The position numbers and the translations under genes are program-made. This document shows positions 10,958-24,197 of a stretch of 64,000 bases of DNA, piece after piece. Position 1 is the stretch's first letter. The number at the start of each line of letters is the position of its first letter. Source of the stretch: Macrotrachela quadricornifera (lineage: Eukaryota > Rotifera > Eurotatoria > Philodinida > Philodinidae). Location of the stretch: the NCBI GenBank assembly GCA_022393335.1, contig JAJEKB010019927.1, positions 1-64,000 of the forward strand, in the 5' to 3' direction. The notes under the pieces were generated by a model. The model was not told the origin of the DNA and did not search any database. It saw nothing but the letters and a program-made list of their open reading frames with translations.

Positions 10958-12224
10958 ATGGAAAAATCACTCGAACAATTAAAACATATTGAAAGAATTT
11001 CACGACAAACACGTCATCATCGAACATATTTAAATCAAATATGCGATCAAAATTTACGTAGAAAATTAAATCATTTAGCTAATGATCGTGAACAAAGTAT
11101 TTTACGTTCAACATCACGTCGAAATCTTGAAGAAGAAAGAAAACAATTACTTGATGTTACTATTAAACAAATTGCAAGAGAAAAACAACATCAACCATTA
11201 CCAATAAATACAAAACAAATTGAACAAGAAACAATTCAAGAATTTTCTAAGGATAATGGTAAATAATAATACATATTTTTTTTAATCTGCAATGTTATCT
11301 TTTAATTTAAAAAAAAAACATTCACTATACAAATACAGTATTTTTTTTGTGACTATTAAGAATGTTACTTATATATGGAATACTTCAACTGTTTTAAAAG
11401 GCTTGACAGAAAACTAATTATACTAATATATTTCGCAGACATATTTAGAATTATATACAACAAAATATATTAGAAGATACAGCGTGAAAAGTTCTACAAT
11501 TTACAAACGATTCTTTCTTTTTTTTATAGTTGTACGTTTTCGTTTTAAATAGGAGAAAATTCTGAGTGATCAAATCTCAATGTTGAGAAAACATAACACG
11601 AACGAGTTTATATTGAAAACCTCGTATATCTAATATAAAAGAAATGTCTGCACAATATAGTAGTCAAGTCTTTTAAGAAATTCCACATATAAACAAACTC
11701 GAAGAAGATCTAATGTACAAAAAAAAACCTAAAAATCTCTAAATATATTACAAATTCTAGAAAGTCGTCCATCATCATCATCATCTATTAAATTTCCTAC
11801 AACTGGAAAATCTTGTCATCTATTTTCACATAATTGTCAACTTTATCCATGTCAACCAATCTATCAATATACAAGTTTTATAAAAAAAGAACATGATCAA
11901 GTATTACGAAAACGAAATCCTTCTATAGAAGATTCAACAAAATCTTCTAATTTACCAAAATTACGTGAATTATTTGCAACAATAAATGAAAAAAAACATC
12001 AACAAAATCATCGACAATTAGCAATAACTCTACAAAATCAACATCATCTAGTCAATCGACATATATCTATGCAACGAACAATGACACGACTTGATGAACA
12101 AAGTCGTTTATTACATGAACAATTAAATAATAAAAAAACATTTGGTTATGTTAAAGAACGTCAACATCAATTATCACAATCTATTCATCGTCATTTAGAA
12201 ATTACTGCAAAATTTTGCGCATAA
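10958..12224 (+). CDS. Coiled-coil protein of unknown function
   Basis: Two exons (10958-11258 and 11761-12224) join across a 502-bp intron to give 254 residues. The protein is rich in Gln, Arg, His, Lys and Glu. It has long charged helical segments at about 1-95 and 150-250, and a Ser-rich linker with TGKSCHLFSHNCQLYPC in between. No enzyme motif, signal peptide or membrane segment is visible. The His/Gln/Arg-rich helices recall cilium-associated structural proteins, but no family could be assigned. Its stop lies only 37 bp from the stop of ECH1 on the other strand, so the two 3' UTRs must overlap. Confidence 0.75.
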
Positions 12225-12261
12225 CAAAAACAAAAGTAAAAAAAAAAACAGATTTTTATTT

Positions 12262-13575
12262 TTAAACATTTTCAAATTCAATTTCGTTTAATTTTTCTTT
12301 TGATATAGATGATTTCATACTACTTTTTAAAATATCTTCACCAAGCATCATACTACTATTCCATGTATTCTATATAAATCATCATATTTTTATAAAAAAA
12401 AAACATTTTTATTAAAACTTACTATAAATTGAAAATTATCATCTGTATTATGATCGCGTGCATAACTTAAATTTATTTTTGAACCTTGTACAGCTATTGG
12501 ACTTTTATGAGCAATATTATTTGCTAAAGAAATAGCAGCATTAATAACATTATCAGGCGTATCAAATATATGACTAATAAATAAAATAATATATCTATTT
12601 AATTACTTTTTTTTTTGAATATTATACCTGATCAATCCAATTTGTTGAGCTTCAGTACTATCAAATGTACGTGATGTATAAACAAGTTCTCGAAAATGAC
12701 TATGATTAATTATAGATTTAGGTAAAATTTGTAGAGTACTTATATCAGCAGCTAAACCCATATCAACTTCCTAGATATATAAAAATCGATTTATTTTTTT
12801 TATATTCATTAAAATTTATCTAGAAAAATTTTTATACTTTAATGGAAAATATTGTTTCACGTGAACTATAACGAATATCACAACAAGATAAGAGATCAAC
12901 ACCAGCACCAAGACAATGATTATGAACAGCAGCAATTACTGGTTTTTCACACTGGAATTATAAGATAAGATATTAAAAATAATAATAATAATATATACAT
13001 CTATATCTTAATTTACTTTATCAACAGCTCTTAAAGATGCTTGTGTTCGTTGTATAATACGTCGAAGATGCATTGCTTTTCGAGCAATATCATCGATTCC
13101 ATTAAATTCTTCCAAAGGAATACTTGATAAATAACTCACATCAATACCTGAATATAGATAAATAAAGAAAAGCTTGAATATCTAAAATTTATGCAATTTA
13201 CCAGTAGTAAATGTTCTACCAGAACCTGTTAATACTATTGCACGACATATCTTTTCTGTATTTAAATGTTCGAAACATGTTTTCAATTCTCTTAAAAAAA
13301 TTATCGTGATATAAAAAGAATATTTTGATAAAAAAATAAATAAATCAATAATCTACTCGAATAATTGTTTATTCATAGCATTAAGTTTTTTTGCTCGATT
13401 TAATTCAACAAGAATTACATATGGTTTCGGTTGACTTAATTTCAATGTTTCATAATTAGGTAATGAGGACATAAAACGATAGACAGATTGAGTTAATCGA
13501 TGGTCTATATAAGAGAATAATTATTTTATTAAAAAAAATATATTAAATCATTTTACTTGAATATATTCTGAACAT
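12262..13575 (-). CDS. ECH1: Delta(3,5)-delta(2,4)-dienoyl-CoA isomerase
   Basis: Crotonase-fold enzyme that moves double bonds in dienoyl-CoA intermediates during beta-oxidation of unsaturated fatty acids. Eight exons (13557-13575, 13357-13504, 13202-13290, 13017-13147, 12838-12951, 12628-12770, 12423-12573, 12262-12369) give 300 residues. The family signatures are present: LTGSGRTFTTGID, GAGVDLLSCCDIRY (oxyanion hole and catalytic Asp), KEVDMGLAADISTLQ with the catalytic Glu/Asp pair, and the YARDH segment. The first exon is only 19 nt and starts a basic, Ser-containing N-terminus (MFRIYSNHRLTQSVYRF) that looks like a mitochondrial presequence. The C-terminus ends FENV, so there is no SKL-type peroxisomal signal. 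Confidence 0.95.
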
Positions 13576-16500
13576 TATGGTTATACACACTAAATCCTTT
13601 TTTTAAGCTAAAAACTATCTCTAAGTGAGATATATACTTATATACAATTTATATTGCTTAATAAAAAAGCCAATCTCTCATTCATTGATTAAATGAAGAG
13701 AGGGCGCTCTATATCGAAAGATTTGATACTTTTGGAGAAAGATCTACTTTTTAAAGAAAAAAAACAATCTGACACGATCTACAGATTTTGCTCGAAATAT
13801 GATTTCATACTTGATTATAAATGATATTTCAATCTCATTGAACATTATTGACCTTGATAATCTTTAGAAGTTTTCAAGGATAATTCGTCTATGAATAATG
13901 ATGATGAAATTCACAAATAAATCAACTCAACAATGTTATTATAAGAAAAAGCACTTGTGAACATTTAAATAATCGTTATATTTCATTCAATTATTGAATC
14001 CAATTGAAAAATTGTCAATTAGAAGCAAGTGATATAACCAGTAAAAAATGTTTAAAAACTCTAATATTTAATTTCATAGTTTCTTAAAAGAAAATACTTC
14101 TTTTTTTATATTATAACAACACATGATAGTAAAAATTATATTATAAAACAGTAAGACAGCTCTTGGGTTTAACTTGGCGTTGAAGACAGTTGATGAGATT
14201 TTCTCCTTGTCATTATAACACAACATATTCTGAGCAAGAAAATATGTCTACACTATTTAATTAAATATTATAGCTGGAACAGATGTACTGAAGGGAAAAC
14301 AAAAAGATTTACTTTTTTTTTCCAAGGTAATATACTACAATGAATTATCATATGTATAAGATAATAGAAAATAATTCCTTCCATCGAGTCCAATTCTTCT
14401 CTCATAGCCTAAACAAATAATAACACATGTGAAATAAAAAAAAACGTAAAAAATGTTTGTTTCTTTATAATATATTTATATGAAATATAGGAATTTATGT
14501 TCTATTCATATGTATTTAACAATCTTTATAGATAAAATATGCTCTATTCAAATGAATGTTTTGTTTTTTTGATAACAAAAATAATATTTTTGTTCATTAT
14601 TGATCAATATAATATGTGCCGACTTTTCTTTCTTTTATTATAGAACAAATTAATCTTTTACAAACATGCAATTTGTAATACTTAATATAATGACATGATG
14701 AAACTTAGCAAAACAATTTGCATAATAGAATGTTTTAATTGATAATTTATTTTTATTTATATTTTATTTCCTTTTTTTTTTTAACATTACTAGCAACAGC
14801 TAGGTTTCGACTATTGAACATGACATCATCCTTGTTCTTCATGGAACTTAATGAAATTGAACATGCATATGGTGCCATTACATCTGTGTCCAACAAAGTA
14901 TAACATTGAAATGAGTTTGAAATTGATGAGATAATTGTTGCTTATTATTTTATTTTAATTACTTACTATGTTTCTCTCTATTTTAATGTAGCATACTCAA
15001 ACAATCTATATCCTATTGCACTTTATATATACAATCTATTAAAATATAACAAATGATGTTTATATACATATACATATATATATATTGTCTTATTGTTAAC
15101 GTTAACTTTTTTATATGTGATGATTGTTCATGGTCTTAGCTATAATGGTTAGAAGACATGTACGTAGGATCAAATCAACAAAATATCATTTATCTAATTG
15201 ATATTACGCCATAGACACATAGATATATAGAATGAATGGAACAGACAGGAAATATCTTTCGTCACCTTTCGTTGTCAAGTCAAGATTTCTCAGTTGACTG
15301 CACAAGATCAGAGAAGTAAAGCACGAAAAGTAAATAATTTAGACATGAGAGCAGTGTTGATTGTCGCCGCAAGTCCACCCGACTATATACATATATATAC
15401 GCATGTGATAATGATGAGAGGAAAAAGAGCGGGCAAACGAGTGGGTGCGATAAGATTGTTTTGAACAAGACATATATATATACAGATGAAATGGACAGCG
15501 GGCATACACGTTCCATTTCCGTTTCTACTAATTCACAGTATGTTCTTGACCATCACTCGATGTGGATCAAGAAATACACCGCTCTATTCGAAGCCTGAAG
15601 GCAGCGAACCAAACACAGGTTGTTCAAAAAAAAAAAGGAAAAGATGGTTTATATTTTTCTTAATCAGATTGACTATGAGAAAGCAAACTTATATTAGAAT
15701 GAAAAGCTTTATATCGATATTCTCTATTCAAAACAACAATGAGCATTTTATTCATCATCCATCATCGACTAATAATATATGTATATGTAGCAATCAAATA
15801 TATATATCTCTCTTCATCTCTGTTCTCTTTATCATCGATGGCATTCATTCTCTTTTTCTAGTTTGTTTGCTTGATCGTTATCAGTTTTGCACGACTCACA
15901 AAATTAAAATCAATCCATCATAAGAAGAGCTCATTCGACATACTTATGACTGTAACCATACATTTATATATGTTTAGTCCTTGATAGTAGATTCGTCTTA
16001 TCATATTAAATACTACATATCACTATAACCGTTAACCTACGGACAAGGTCAGACCGTAACAAGTAAGCATGCAAGAGATTTATGACAGATGTCAATTTTA
16101 GATATATAAGACTCTTCGTCTTAATTTAGCGCGTCAAGTATATTCTATTTTCCATGTCAGTGACATACTGATCATTCAATCGTTACAATAAATAAGTGGA
16201 CTAAGAATAACGAAGGAAGAAAAATGATGATGAAAATGCGCCATACATATATATAGTGTAATTTTCTCTTTGATTGAGACACTCTGGTTTAATTTATGGA
16301 TCGTGTTGATAATGTTGTTGTCGTCGGTTGTGTGCGACATTAATTGCATGTATTAGAATGAGATTGTCCATCTGCTTGCAAAGAAAATGAAAGAAGGTCA
16401 CTTTGACTTCCATACACATGAAAAAAAAAAACTTTTATCTTCTTTTTGTATTTTCTTTATTATCATTCACACAGTTTCACTATTATATGAATTAAATTTC

Positions 16501-16776
16501 ACGTTCCGATAAATTTCGCACATGTTATACATGTACACGCTATTCGACAGGTGTATATTCCATTTTGTTGTTGTTAAAATGAGCTCTTTCCATCTATTTT
16601 TATTTAACATAGCACGCAAATTTATATCCGTTAGAGATAATTTTCTTTTGTTCTCACCGAGAATAACTTGTAACGAGTTGTTCATCATTTCAATCCCTCC
16701 TCTTTCCTTTTCTTTTTTTGTCGTCGTTGTTGATGAAATATAAAGAGAAAGAGAAAAAGAGAGATATAATATTGTT

Positions 16777-16812
16777 CTCTCTCTCTCTCTCTGTGTCTCT
16801 GTCTCTCTGTTG
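16777..16812. repeat. CT-rich microsatellite
   Basis: A run of (CT)n with GTCTCT interruptions. Similar simple repeats nearby are (TA)n near 17950-17975 and (TG)n at 19403-19428. Confidence 0.8.
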
Positions 16813-19402
16813 TTCTTCTCTCTTCATTTCCGAACTAAACAGGTAAATGTAAAGGAGGATGTTCTTCTTTCTTACTTGCTCATATTCCATCATCATCATC
16901 ATCATTATTATTTTTTTTTTCATCTTAAATATTTGCGTTTTTTATTCCAAGGTGAATATATTGATGACGGTTGTACCTACCCGGCATTTTTTGTTGCGTA
17001 AGTAAGTGGTCGAGCACCACTTTGTATGTGTGTGTATAGTTCTGCCGTGAAATTAGAGTATATGCGCCTTTCACAGAGAACAACAATCATTGTAATGCAT
17101 AATAGATCTGCTGTCGCGCATTCGTGTTCACGATAATTGTTAGTCGTGAGAATGTCGACAAATTCTTTTTTTTTTACTCTCTTTCTCTTCAAGACCCGAT
17201 TTATATATTGAAGAACGAGATACTTGAGAAGAGTTGCTCGTCTTTCTAGCAACAACCTTCTTCTATTGTTCGGAGATGTGTAAACGAAAAAGAAAGAAAA
17301 AAAAAAAAAAGAAAACGATCTTTGCCCATTTGTGTGAACATTTATGCACACACATTAGATGAGCTGCTTGTGTAACCAGTAACATTCATAGATTTTGTGG
17401 TTAATGCATAGCAATGAAATAAACACGTTCGAAACAAAAAAGAAAAAGAAAAAGAGAAAAGAAAAGAATATATGTATAAATGACATCCAAGACAAATTGT
17501 AATCTGTCGATAAAGTTCAATTTAATTGCGTATGTTATTATTATTATTGTTGTTCTTTACAGACATTTGTACATAATGTGTCATTCATCGTCTATGTAAG
17601 TATAATGTAAACATAAGATTTTTCTTTTCTTTTCTTATATAGTTTTTTTTTTATTTCATTTCAAAGAAAAAGATTATTATCATGAAGGATTTCGATGAGA
17701 CCACATTCTTCATGTCAACACTCAATATGTTTGAAAATAACAAAAAAAAAACCTAGGAGAATATGATGCATGGTTATAATCTATCTATATATGAAGATAA
17801 CGTCTCATCATCACCTTGAGAATGTCTGTCTGTCTGTCTATCCGATCGATAATTGTCATCTGTACGCCTCGAGGATCATTCTTTTCTTATTCATGTAGTG
17901 ATCCTTTTAACTCAATCGATCAATTTTAAAGATTTGAAGTGTACAAACATATATATATATATATATATATATAAATACATATCTCATTCATCTTGCCTTT
18001 ATCATTTATCCCACACACTTCTATATGTATTGTTTTTTTTCTAATCCTTGAATAGACAAGTTAGTCTATTTGTTTTTCCAATGATATATTCGTTTTTATT
18101 GTTTGATGATAAAATGAAAAAGAAAAGTGATGAATAGCTACACTCGAATTGAAATTATGTCATTCGTACGAATGCGGATAGTTGAAAGTCGATTGCTTCC
18201 GTTTTTTTCTGTCTTTCTCTCTCTCTCTTTTTCTTGCAGTCCCTCTCTTGACCTATTCCTTTTGTCCAACATTGTACACTAGCCATAACGCATTTTAAAC
18301 TCCAGACATGATAATTTCCCTTGCCTTCTGTATCATTAATAAAAAACGCGACAGAGGGAGAACAACTCTTATCTATTTCTGACACTTGTCGTCATTGCGA
18401 ACATTGGTTTGTTCAAATCACTATCATATACTGTATCTCAATTACATTTTGGCATATTACAACAATATTATGAATATATATATATATAAGTAAAGAGAAC
18501 TTTTTTCTCCCTGGAGATAGTGCGCTCGACTGACCGCTTTTAAATAGAAAGGAATGAATATAAGTATATAGAGAAAAAAAAACTAAATTTATTATGCAAT
18601 AAATAATGATATAGAAAAAGAAATTGACAGTGCCATCTTCTACTTTCATTTTCTTTTTAGACAATTCTATTGCGCATCAGATTTCATTCATTGTCTTGCA
18701 CTCGATCTAAATCGACTTTACGTGGATTGATTGTGAACAGGCAAAAGTATATACATGATATAATTGTTTCCTCCTATTGTCTTTTACAGAATGACATTAG
18801 ATATGATGACTATAGACAGACAGACAGACAGAGAGTCAGCACAAGTGCTAAACAAATAGGCAAACATATACATACGCAAGCGAGCTTCTATTCTTTCTTT
18901 TTTTTTTTTCTTTTTACTAACTTCGAAAATTGAAGAGTCAATCTTTCAAGATTACGTTTCTTTTTTTATATTGTTCATCATCCGTCTCGGACACGCACTC
19001 TATTCTTTTTTTTCTTTTTACTAGGGACATTAACTTCCTTTATTATCATTCTCCCTGTTATTATAATTAGGTTGTCATCTACAAACCATCCTATCATTTA
19101 TAATTTCTTTTTTACTATAAAAATTTTGTTTTACTCATAAGTTGATAAAAATCTATGCCAAGGCTAATCTTCTAATCAAGCTTATAAAACACTCATAAGT
19201 TAGTAATACTAATGTTCAATTATCTTTGTCTTTTCCTTTATGTCCTTCATAAGCGTGAGTAATCTGAAAGGTCAGTCAGCATCGAAGAAGTTTTTTTTTG
19301 TCTAATTATGACGATAGCCAGTCAGCACGCAAAGGCCACTCATGTCAGTGAACGTTTGGGATGGCTCATCGATCATTCTATGCTCTCTTGTCGACACTTG
19401 TG

Positions 19403-19428
19403 AGTGTGTGTGTGTGTGTGTGTGTGTC
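19403..19428. repeat. (TG)n microsatellite
   Basis: An uninterrupted TG dinucleotide run of about 13 units in the gene-free region. Confidence 0.85.
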
Positions 19429-20556
19429 GGTCATCAAGGCTATTCATTTATTTTTCTCGTTCAGTGACCATCATCACCATCATTTGATAGACGGCAAAAG
19501 AAAAAGCAGGAAGTTAAAGAGTATGTTCCTGCTAGAATATCAATGAGTACAATGTATATATATATATATATTGATGAGAAAGACGGACACATCTCATTAG
19601 AGTGTGGATTGAAATGAATAAACGAAATCACTTCTTTTGACATGTATGTTTATTAGAAAAGATAAACATTTGATTATATTCCTTCTTCCTTTTTTTCTTT
19701 TTTACTCCCATCGATCTTTGAATCTTATCAAAAGAAATGGACGAAACCCATTCTTGTCGGTCAGAGAGTCATCCGTGCGTTGAATAAGACGTTAAGAAAT
19801 ATATGTGCATACTTTTTTTTTTCTTCGTCAAATCATCCTTCTAATCTTTTCGCTTACGTTTGCGCTTACACATGCACACACACATATATATATAAAAGGC
19901 GAGCGAAATCATTTATCAGGACTCTAACAGCCTTGCGTAACACAACTAGTTGTTTCTCATAATGCATATGCGCAAATATATGAAGCCTGTAGAGACTATA
20001 ATTTCATTTTGAATTCATCATATTCTTGTCTTTCCATTTCTCTTTTTTTTTTTATTTTTTTTGTTTAATCGTTTATGCTTGTTTCCTTTCTCAACTAAAT
20101 CCAATCAACACTTCGTCGCTCAGCAGGACAAAATCTATGAGCAATAATGATGATGATGATGATGTCTGACCTAATGTTGTAAACAGACGAGAATTTTATT
20201 CGACTTGTGTGTATGTGTGTTTCAAGGCTATTCATGCTCATTAAACACATACGGAAGGATCGTTATCAGGATGCCATCAATCGTCACAAATATATTTATA
20301 TAAACAGGCATGAACAAAATTTCACACTTGATGTAGACAGTGATAAATGGAAAAATAAAATCTTCATCACATTATTGGATTCCTTTCTCGCTCTAACAAA
20401 CACCTGTCAAGATTGACAATCGATTCTGTTTTTTTCTTCTTTCCCATACATTTTTTCTTCCTTTTCTTCATCTCTCTATATATATCAATATGTTTCAGAT
20501 ATATATATATATATATACATTTCTTCTTTTCTATTCAATACACATACAAGTTTAAT

Positions 20557-23500
20557 ATGAGGGTAGTCTACTTATTACTACTCATAATTTGCAATAAAAT
20601 TATTGTAAAATCCATGGAATTGAGTAAGTATATAAAAATAAAACCTAATAATTATATTTCCATACGTTTATTATTATTTGTTTCTAGAGGGTACTGGTTC
20701 ATGTCAAACACCACTTACATTAAATTCAAAAATTACAACTAGTAGTAATACAGATCAATCAAATATTTGGTGTCCATCTATAACTGATATTGAACCATAT
20801 TTACATGTTATTTTATCAAATTTAACTTATTTAACATCAATAGAAATAAAATCAAAAATTCTTTCGGATATTGATTATAATATTGAATATACACGTGATA
20901 ATATAATTGATCAATATACAATATGGCGTTCATATCGTTTATTAAATAATAAACAAGAAAAATATTTTCTTGATCCACCAATGATAGCTAAACATGTTCG
21001 ATTAAATATAAAAAATCAAATAAAAAAATCTTTATGTATTCAATTTGAATTATTTGGATGTATATTTACTGATGGTGTTGTATCATATAGTATGTTACAA
21101 GGTTCAAATCAACTTGAAGATGATACATATGATGGACAATATGATGAAAAACAACGTTATTTATATGGTAAGAATATTTTAATGATAAAAATAAAAATAA
21201 TAAAATTGGTTTTTTTTTTCTTTTTTAATATTAGATGGTCTTGGACAATTATCTGATGGACAAACTGGACCTGATAATCGTGAAGATATACGTGGATTTC
21301 AATGGGTAAATTGTTATGTTTAATATAGTTTTTTTTTGCATCTAATACGATAAAGAAAAAAAATTGAAGAAGAGTTTTAATTTTTAATATAGAAATTAAT
21401 AAGGATAAAAACTTCGGTTAGATCATTAATACTTTAACTCATGTTCTTCTTTTTCTCTTTAATCAAATTGTAAGATTATCCGATCGTTCTTTATTCATAA
21501 ACAGCTTGTCCGTCATTTGTATTTGGATAATTAATCATATTTGAATAAACATTCAATGACCTCCATACACTCTACCTTCAAATATGATATATCTCATCTG
21601 AATATATTCAATATCTGTTTCTATAAGATACTGCAAGAAAAAATATCCCAAAATATTATATTGTATCATTTAAAAAGTTTCTAAATTTTTTTGTTTATTA
21701 TTTAAAGGTTGGTTGGCGAAAACCTCGTTCAATAAAACATAATCATTCAATAACAATTTTATTTAATTTTGATACATTAAGAAATTTTTCTCGTATGACT
21801 ATTCATGCAAATAATTATTATCCAAAACATATATATATGTTTCGTTCTGTAACAATTGAATTTTTAAATAATAATAATAATAATAAAAATGAATCAATAA
21901 TTAATTCATCATTAATAACATATCATAATCAACATGATGATCAATTTGAAATGGCAAGAGCTATAATGATTGATTTAAAAAATCATATTGCTTCACAATT
22001 AAAAATTCGTTTATATTTTGATGGAAATTGGATATTAATTAGTGAAATTACATTTGATTCATATATTGTACCAATATTATCACCAATATCATCATCATCA
22101 TCATCATCACCACCAACAACAATTAAATCAACGATTCAATCACAATTACAAAAGCGAACATATGATTTTTGGATTTATATTATTGTATGTTTATCAACAA
22201 TGGCAATTATATTAATGTTAGGTGCTATTATTATACTTATTCGACGAACATTAAATGATCATAAAAAACTTAAAAAACATTATTTTACACCTATACATAA
22301 TCATACAAATTCATCAGCATCAACAACATCAAGTGATATTGATTTTAATTCTACACAACATCGTTATGCAACAATAGGACCAACATATCCATATATATTA
22401 TGTCAAAATGGTAGTATAACATCATCAACATCACCACATTATGCGAAATTAATTCCGACAACAACAACAACAACATTATTACGTACACCATCATTAATTC
22501 AACAAAATCATATTGAAGGTATTTGTGGTAATAGTTCATATAGTACACAAAGATTATTTACATTTGATATGAATCAAAATCAATTTATACCAATGAATCA
22601 AATAAATATTAAAAAAAAAATTGAATCGAAAAAACAAATTATCGGTGGTGGAGAAGTAAATATTTATAGATTATTGATTTTATTTTAATTCTATTTATAT
22701 AATTTTTTTAAAGATTTGTCAAGGTGAATTACAAGTAAATGAAACAATTGTACCAATAACAATTCGACGTCTTCTTCCAAATGCATCTGTTCAATCAAAG
22801 TTTGTTTTTTTGTTTTATTTAAAAAGTTCATTTTAATTTTTTTTTTATATTTTATTAGAATATCATTTTTTAATGAAATTAGTCTTTTAACATCACTTTG
22901 TCATCCAAATATAATACATGCATATGGTTTTTGTTCTGAACCAACAATATCTTTATTAACTGAATCATTAGATTTAACAAGTATTGATCTTTATCAATAT
23001 CTTCAACATTATAAACATGAACAACAAATGGGTGATAGTCTTTATGCAACAACAATTTTTTTTGGTTCACAGATATCATCAGCATTAGCTTATTTAGAAT
23101 CATTACATATTTATCATCGTGATATAGCTGCAAGAAATTGTTTAGTTACACTTGATTTATCAATAAAATTATATGATTTAGCTATGTGTAATGAAATATA
23201 TACAGATGATTATGTTTCAGTATCAATTAATAATGATATACAAACACGTCGACCTATTCGATGGTGTGCATGGGAAACAATTTGTTTAGTAAGTAAACAA
23301 AAAAAACAGAAAGAATTTATTTTTATTGATATATAAATTTTTTTTTTTAGAATCGTTTTACATCAAAATCTGATGTTTTTTCATTTGGTGTATTACTTTG
23401 GGAAATATTAACAATGGCTGAACGACCACATAGTTTATTAGATGATAATCAAGTACTTGAAAATTTACGTAATTCAAATCATTATTTATTTATACCATCA

Positions 23501-23650
23501 TGTGGATTAGATTTACATGATTTAATATTATCTTGTTGGCATAAATGTGATTATGATCGACCATCATTTTATCAAATAAATCATTTATTATGTCAAAAAC
23601 AACAACAATTAATGACAATTAATTCGGACAATTATCAAGAAAAAAATTAA
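20557..23650 (+). CDS. DDR: Discoidin domain receptor with degenerate kinase domain
   Basis: Collagen-receptor-type tyrosine kinase family. Seven exons (20557-20623, 20688-21167, 21235-21305, 21708-22655, 22714-22799, 22859-23288, 23351-23650) give 793 residues. Residues 1-20 look like a signal peptide. A discoidin domain follows (about 27-155, NIWCPSI and CIQFELFGC blocks), then the DDR-specific second domain (TDGVVSY, YDG, DGLGQLSDGQTG, VGWRKPR, ISEITF). A membrane helix lies at about 360-385, and a Ser/Thr/Asn-rich juxtamembrane segment leads to the kinase domain (about 515-785). The kinase keeps H637-R-D639 with AARNCLV and the helix C Glu557. The beta-3 Lys position is Arg540, DFG is D657-L-A659, and the glycine loop is not recognisable. 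It is probably a pseudokinase. AATAAA lies near 23739. Confidence 0.93.
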
Positions 23651-24197
23651 TTATTTAACTATTTATTTGTATTATAATATATAATAGTAGCCCGGTTTTC
23701 TTTTTTTTTTTCTTCTTTTTCTTCTTTGTGTGATTTTCAATAAAAAGACGAATGTCTTAGATGAAATAGTTTTTCTTCTGAATGTCTTAAAAATAAATTA
23801 AAACATATAAACGATGATTTTTATGTATGTATTCAAGAGAATTTGTTATATGATTTGCTGTATTGAATTATTTAATTATCAAAAAAATGAGAGATAAATT
23901 AAATCAAACTTGTTACAAATTCGTAATGTTTATACTTATACACTTACAGGAATAGAGGTATACAAACTGTACCTTCATTAAATATAAAGCAAATACTCAT
24001 CTTCATCAAAAGATTATTTATTTTTACTCATACTCTGGTGTCTATTTGAAAGATATACTTCTGCTTTCCGTCAGAACTATCTTCCACTCTTAAAATGTCT
24101 CTATATCTCTCGATAATAATTTTGTCCCAAATAGCGCGTCATATAAAATATTTTATAGAAGAAATTTTCAGTACTGTCCTAATCTTTCGATTGGACA
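23651..24197. other. Intergenic stretch downstream of the receptor
   Basis: 3' flank of the DDR gene with a likely polyadenylation signal near 23739. No gene or repeat recognised before the foldback element. Confidence 0.5.

Larger units (their letters stand above)
13576..20556. other. 7-kb gene-free region upstream of the receptor gene
   Basis: No coding exon could be supported here. Open stretches at 15.2-20.4 kb are low-complexity and have no family features. The right part (about 15.2-20.5 kb) is less AT-rich and full of simple repeats, and ends at the DDR start. The region may contain 5' non-coding exons and distal regulatory DNA of that gene. No tRNA, rRNA or known microRNA sequence was recognised. 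Confidence 0.5.

Noticed and set aside
10958..12224. Assignment of the coiled-coil gene to a known cilium protein family
   Set aside because: Only general helical, charged composition is seen; no specific motif could be matched.
15280..20416. Many open stretches of 60-145 codons on both strands
   Set aside because: They overlap each other, are rich in simple repeats and Phe/Ser/Tyr-Ile runs from T and TA tracts, and show no family motif or consistent splicing.
22351..23133. Minus-strand open frames across the DDR gene
   Set aside because: Antisense shadows of well-supported DDR exons.
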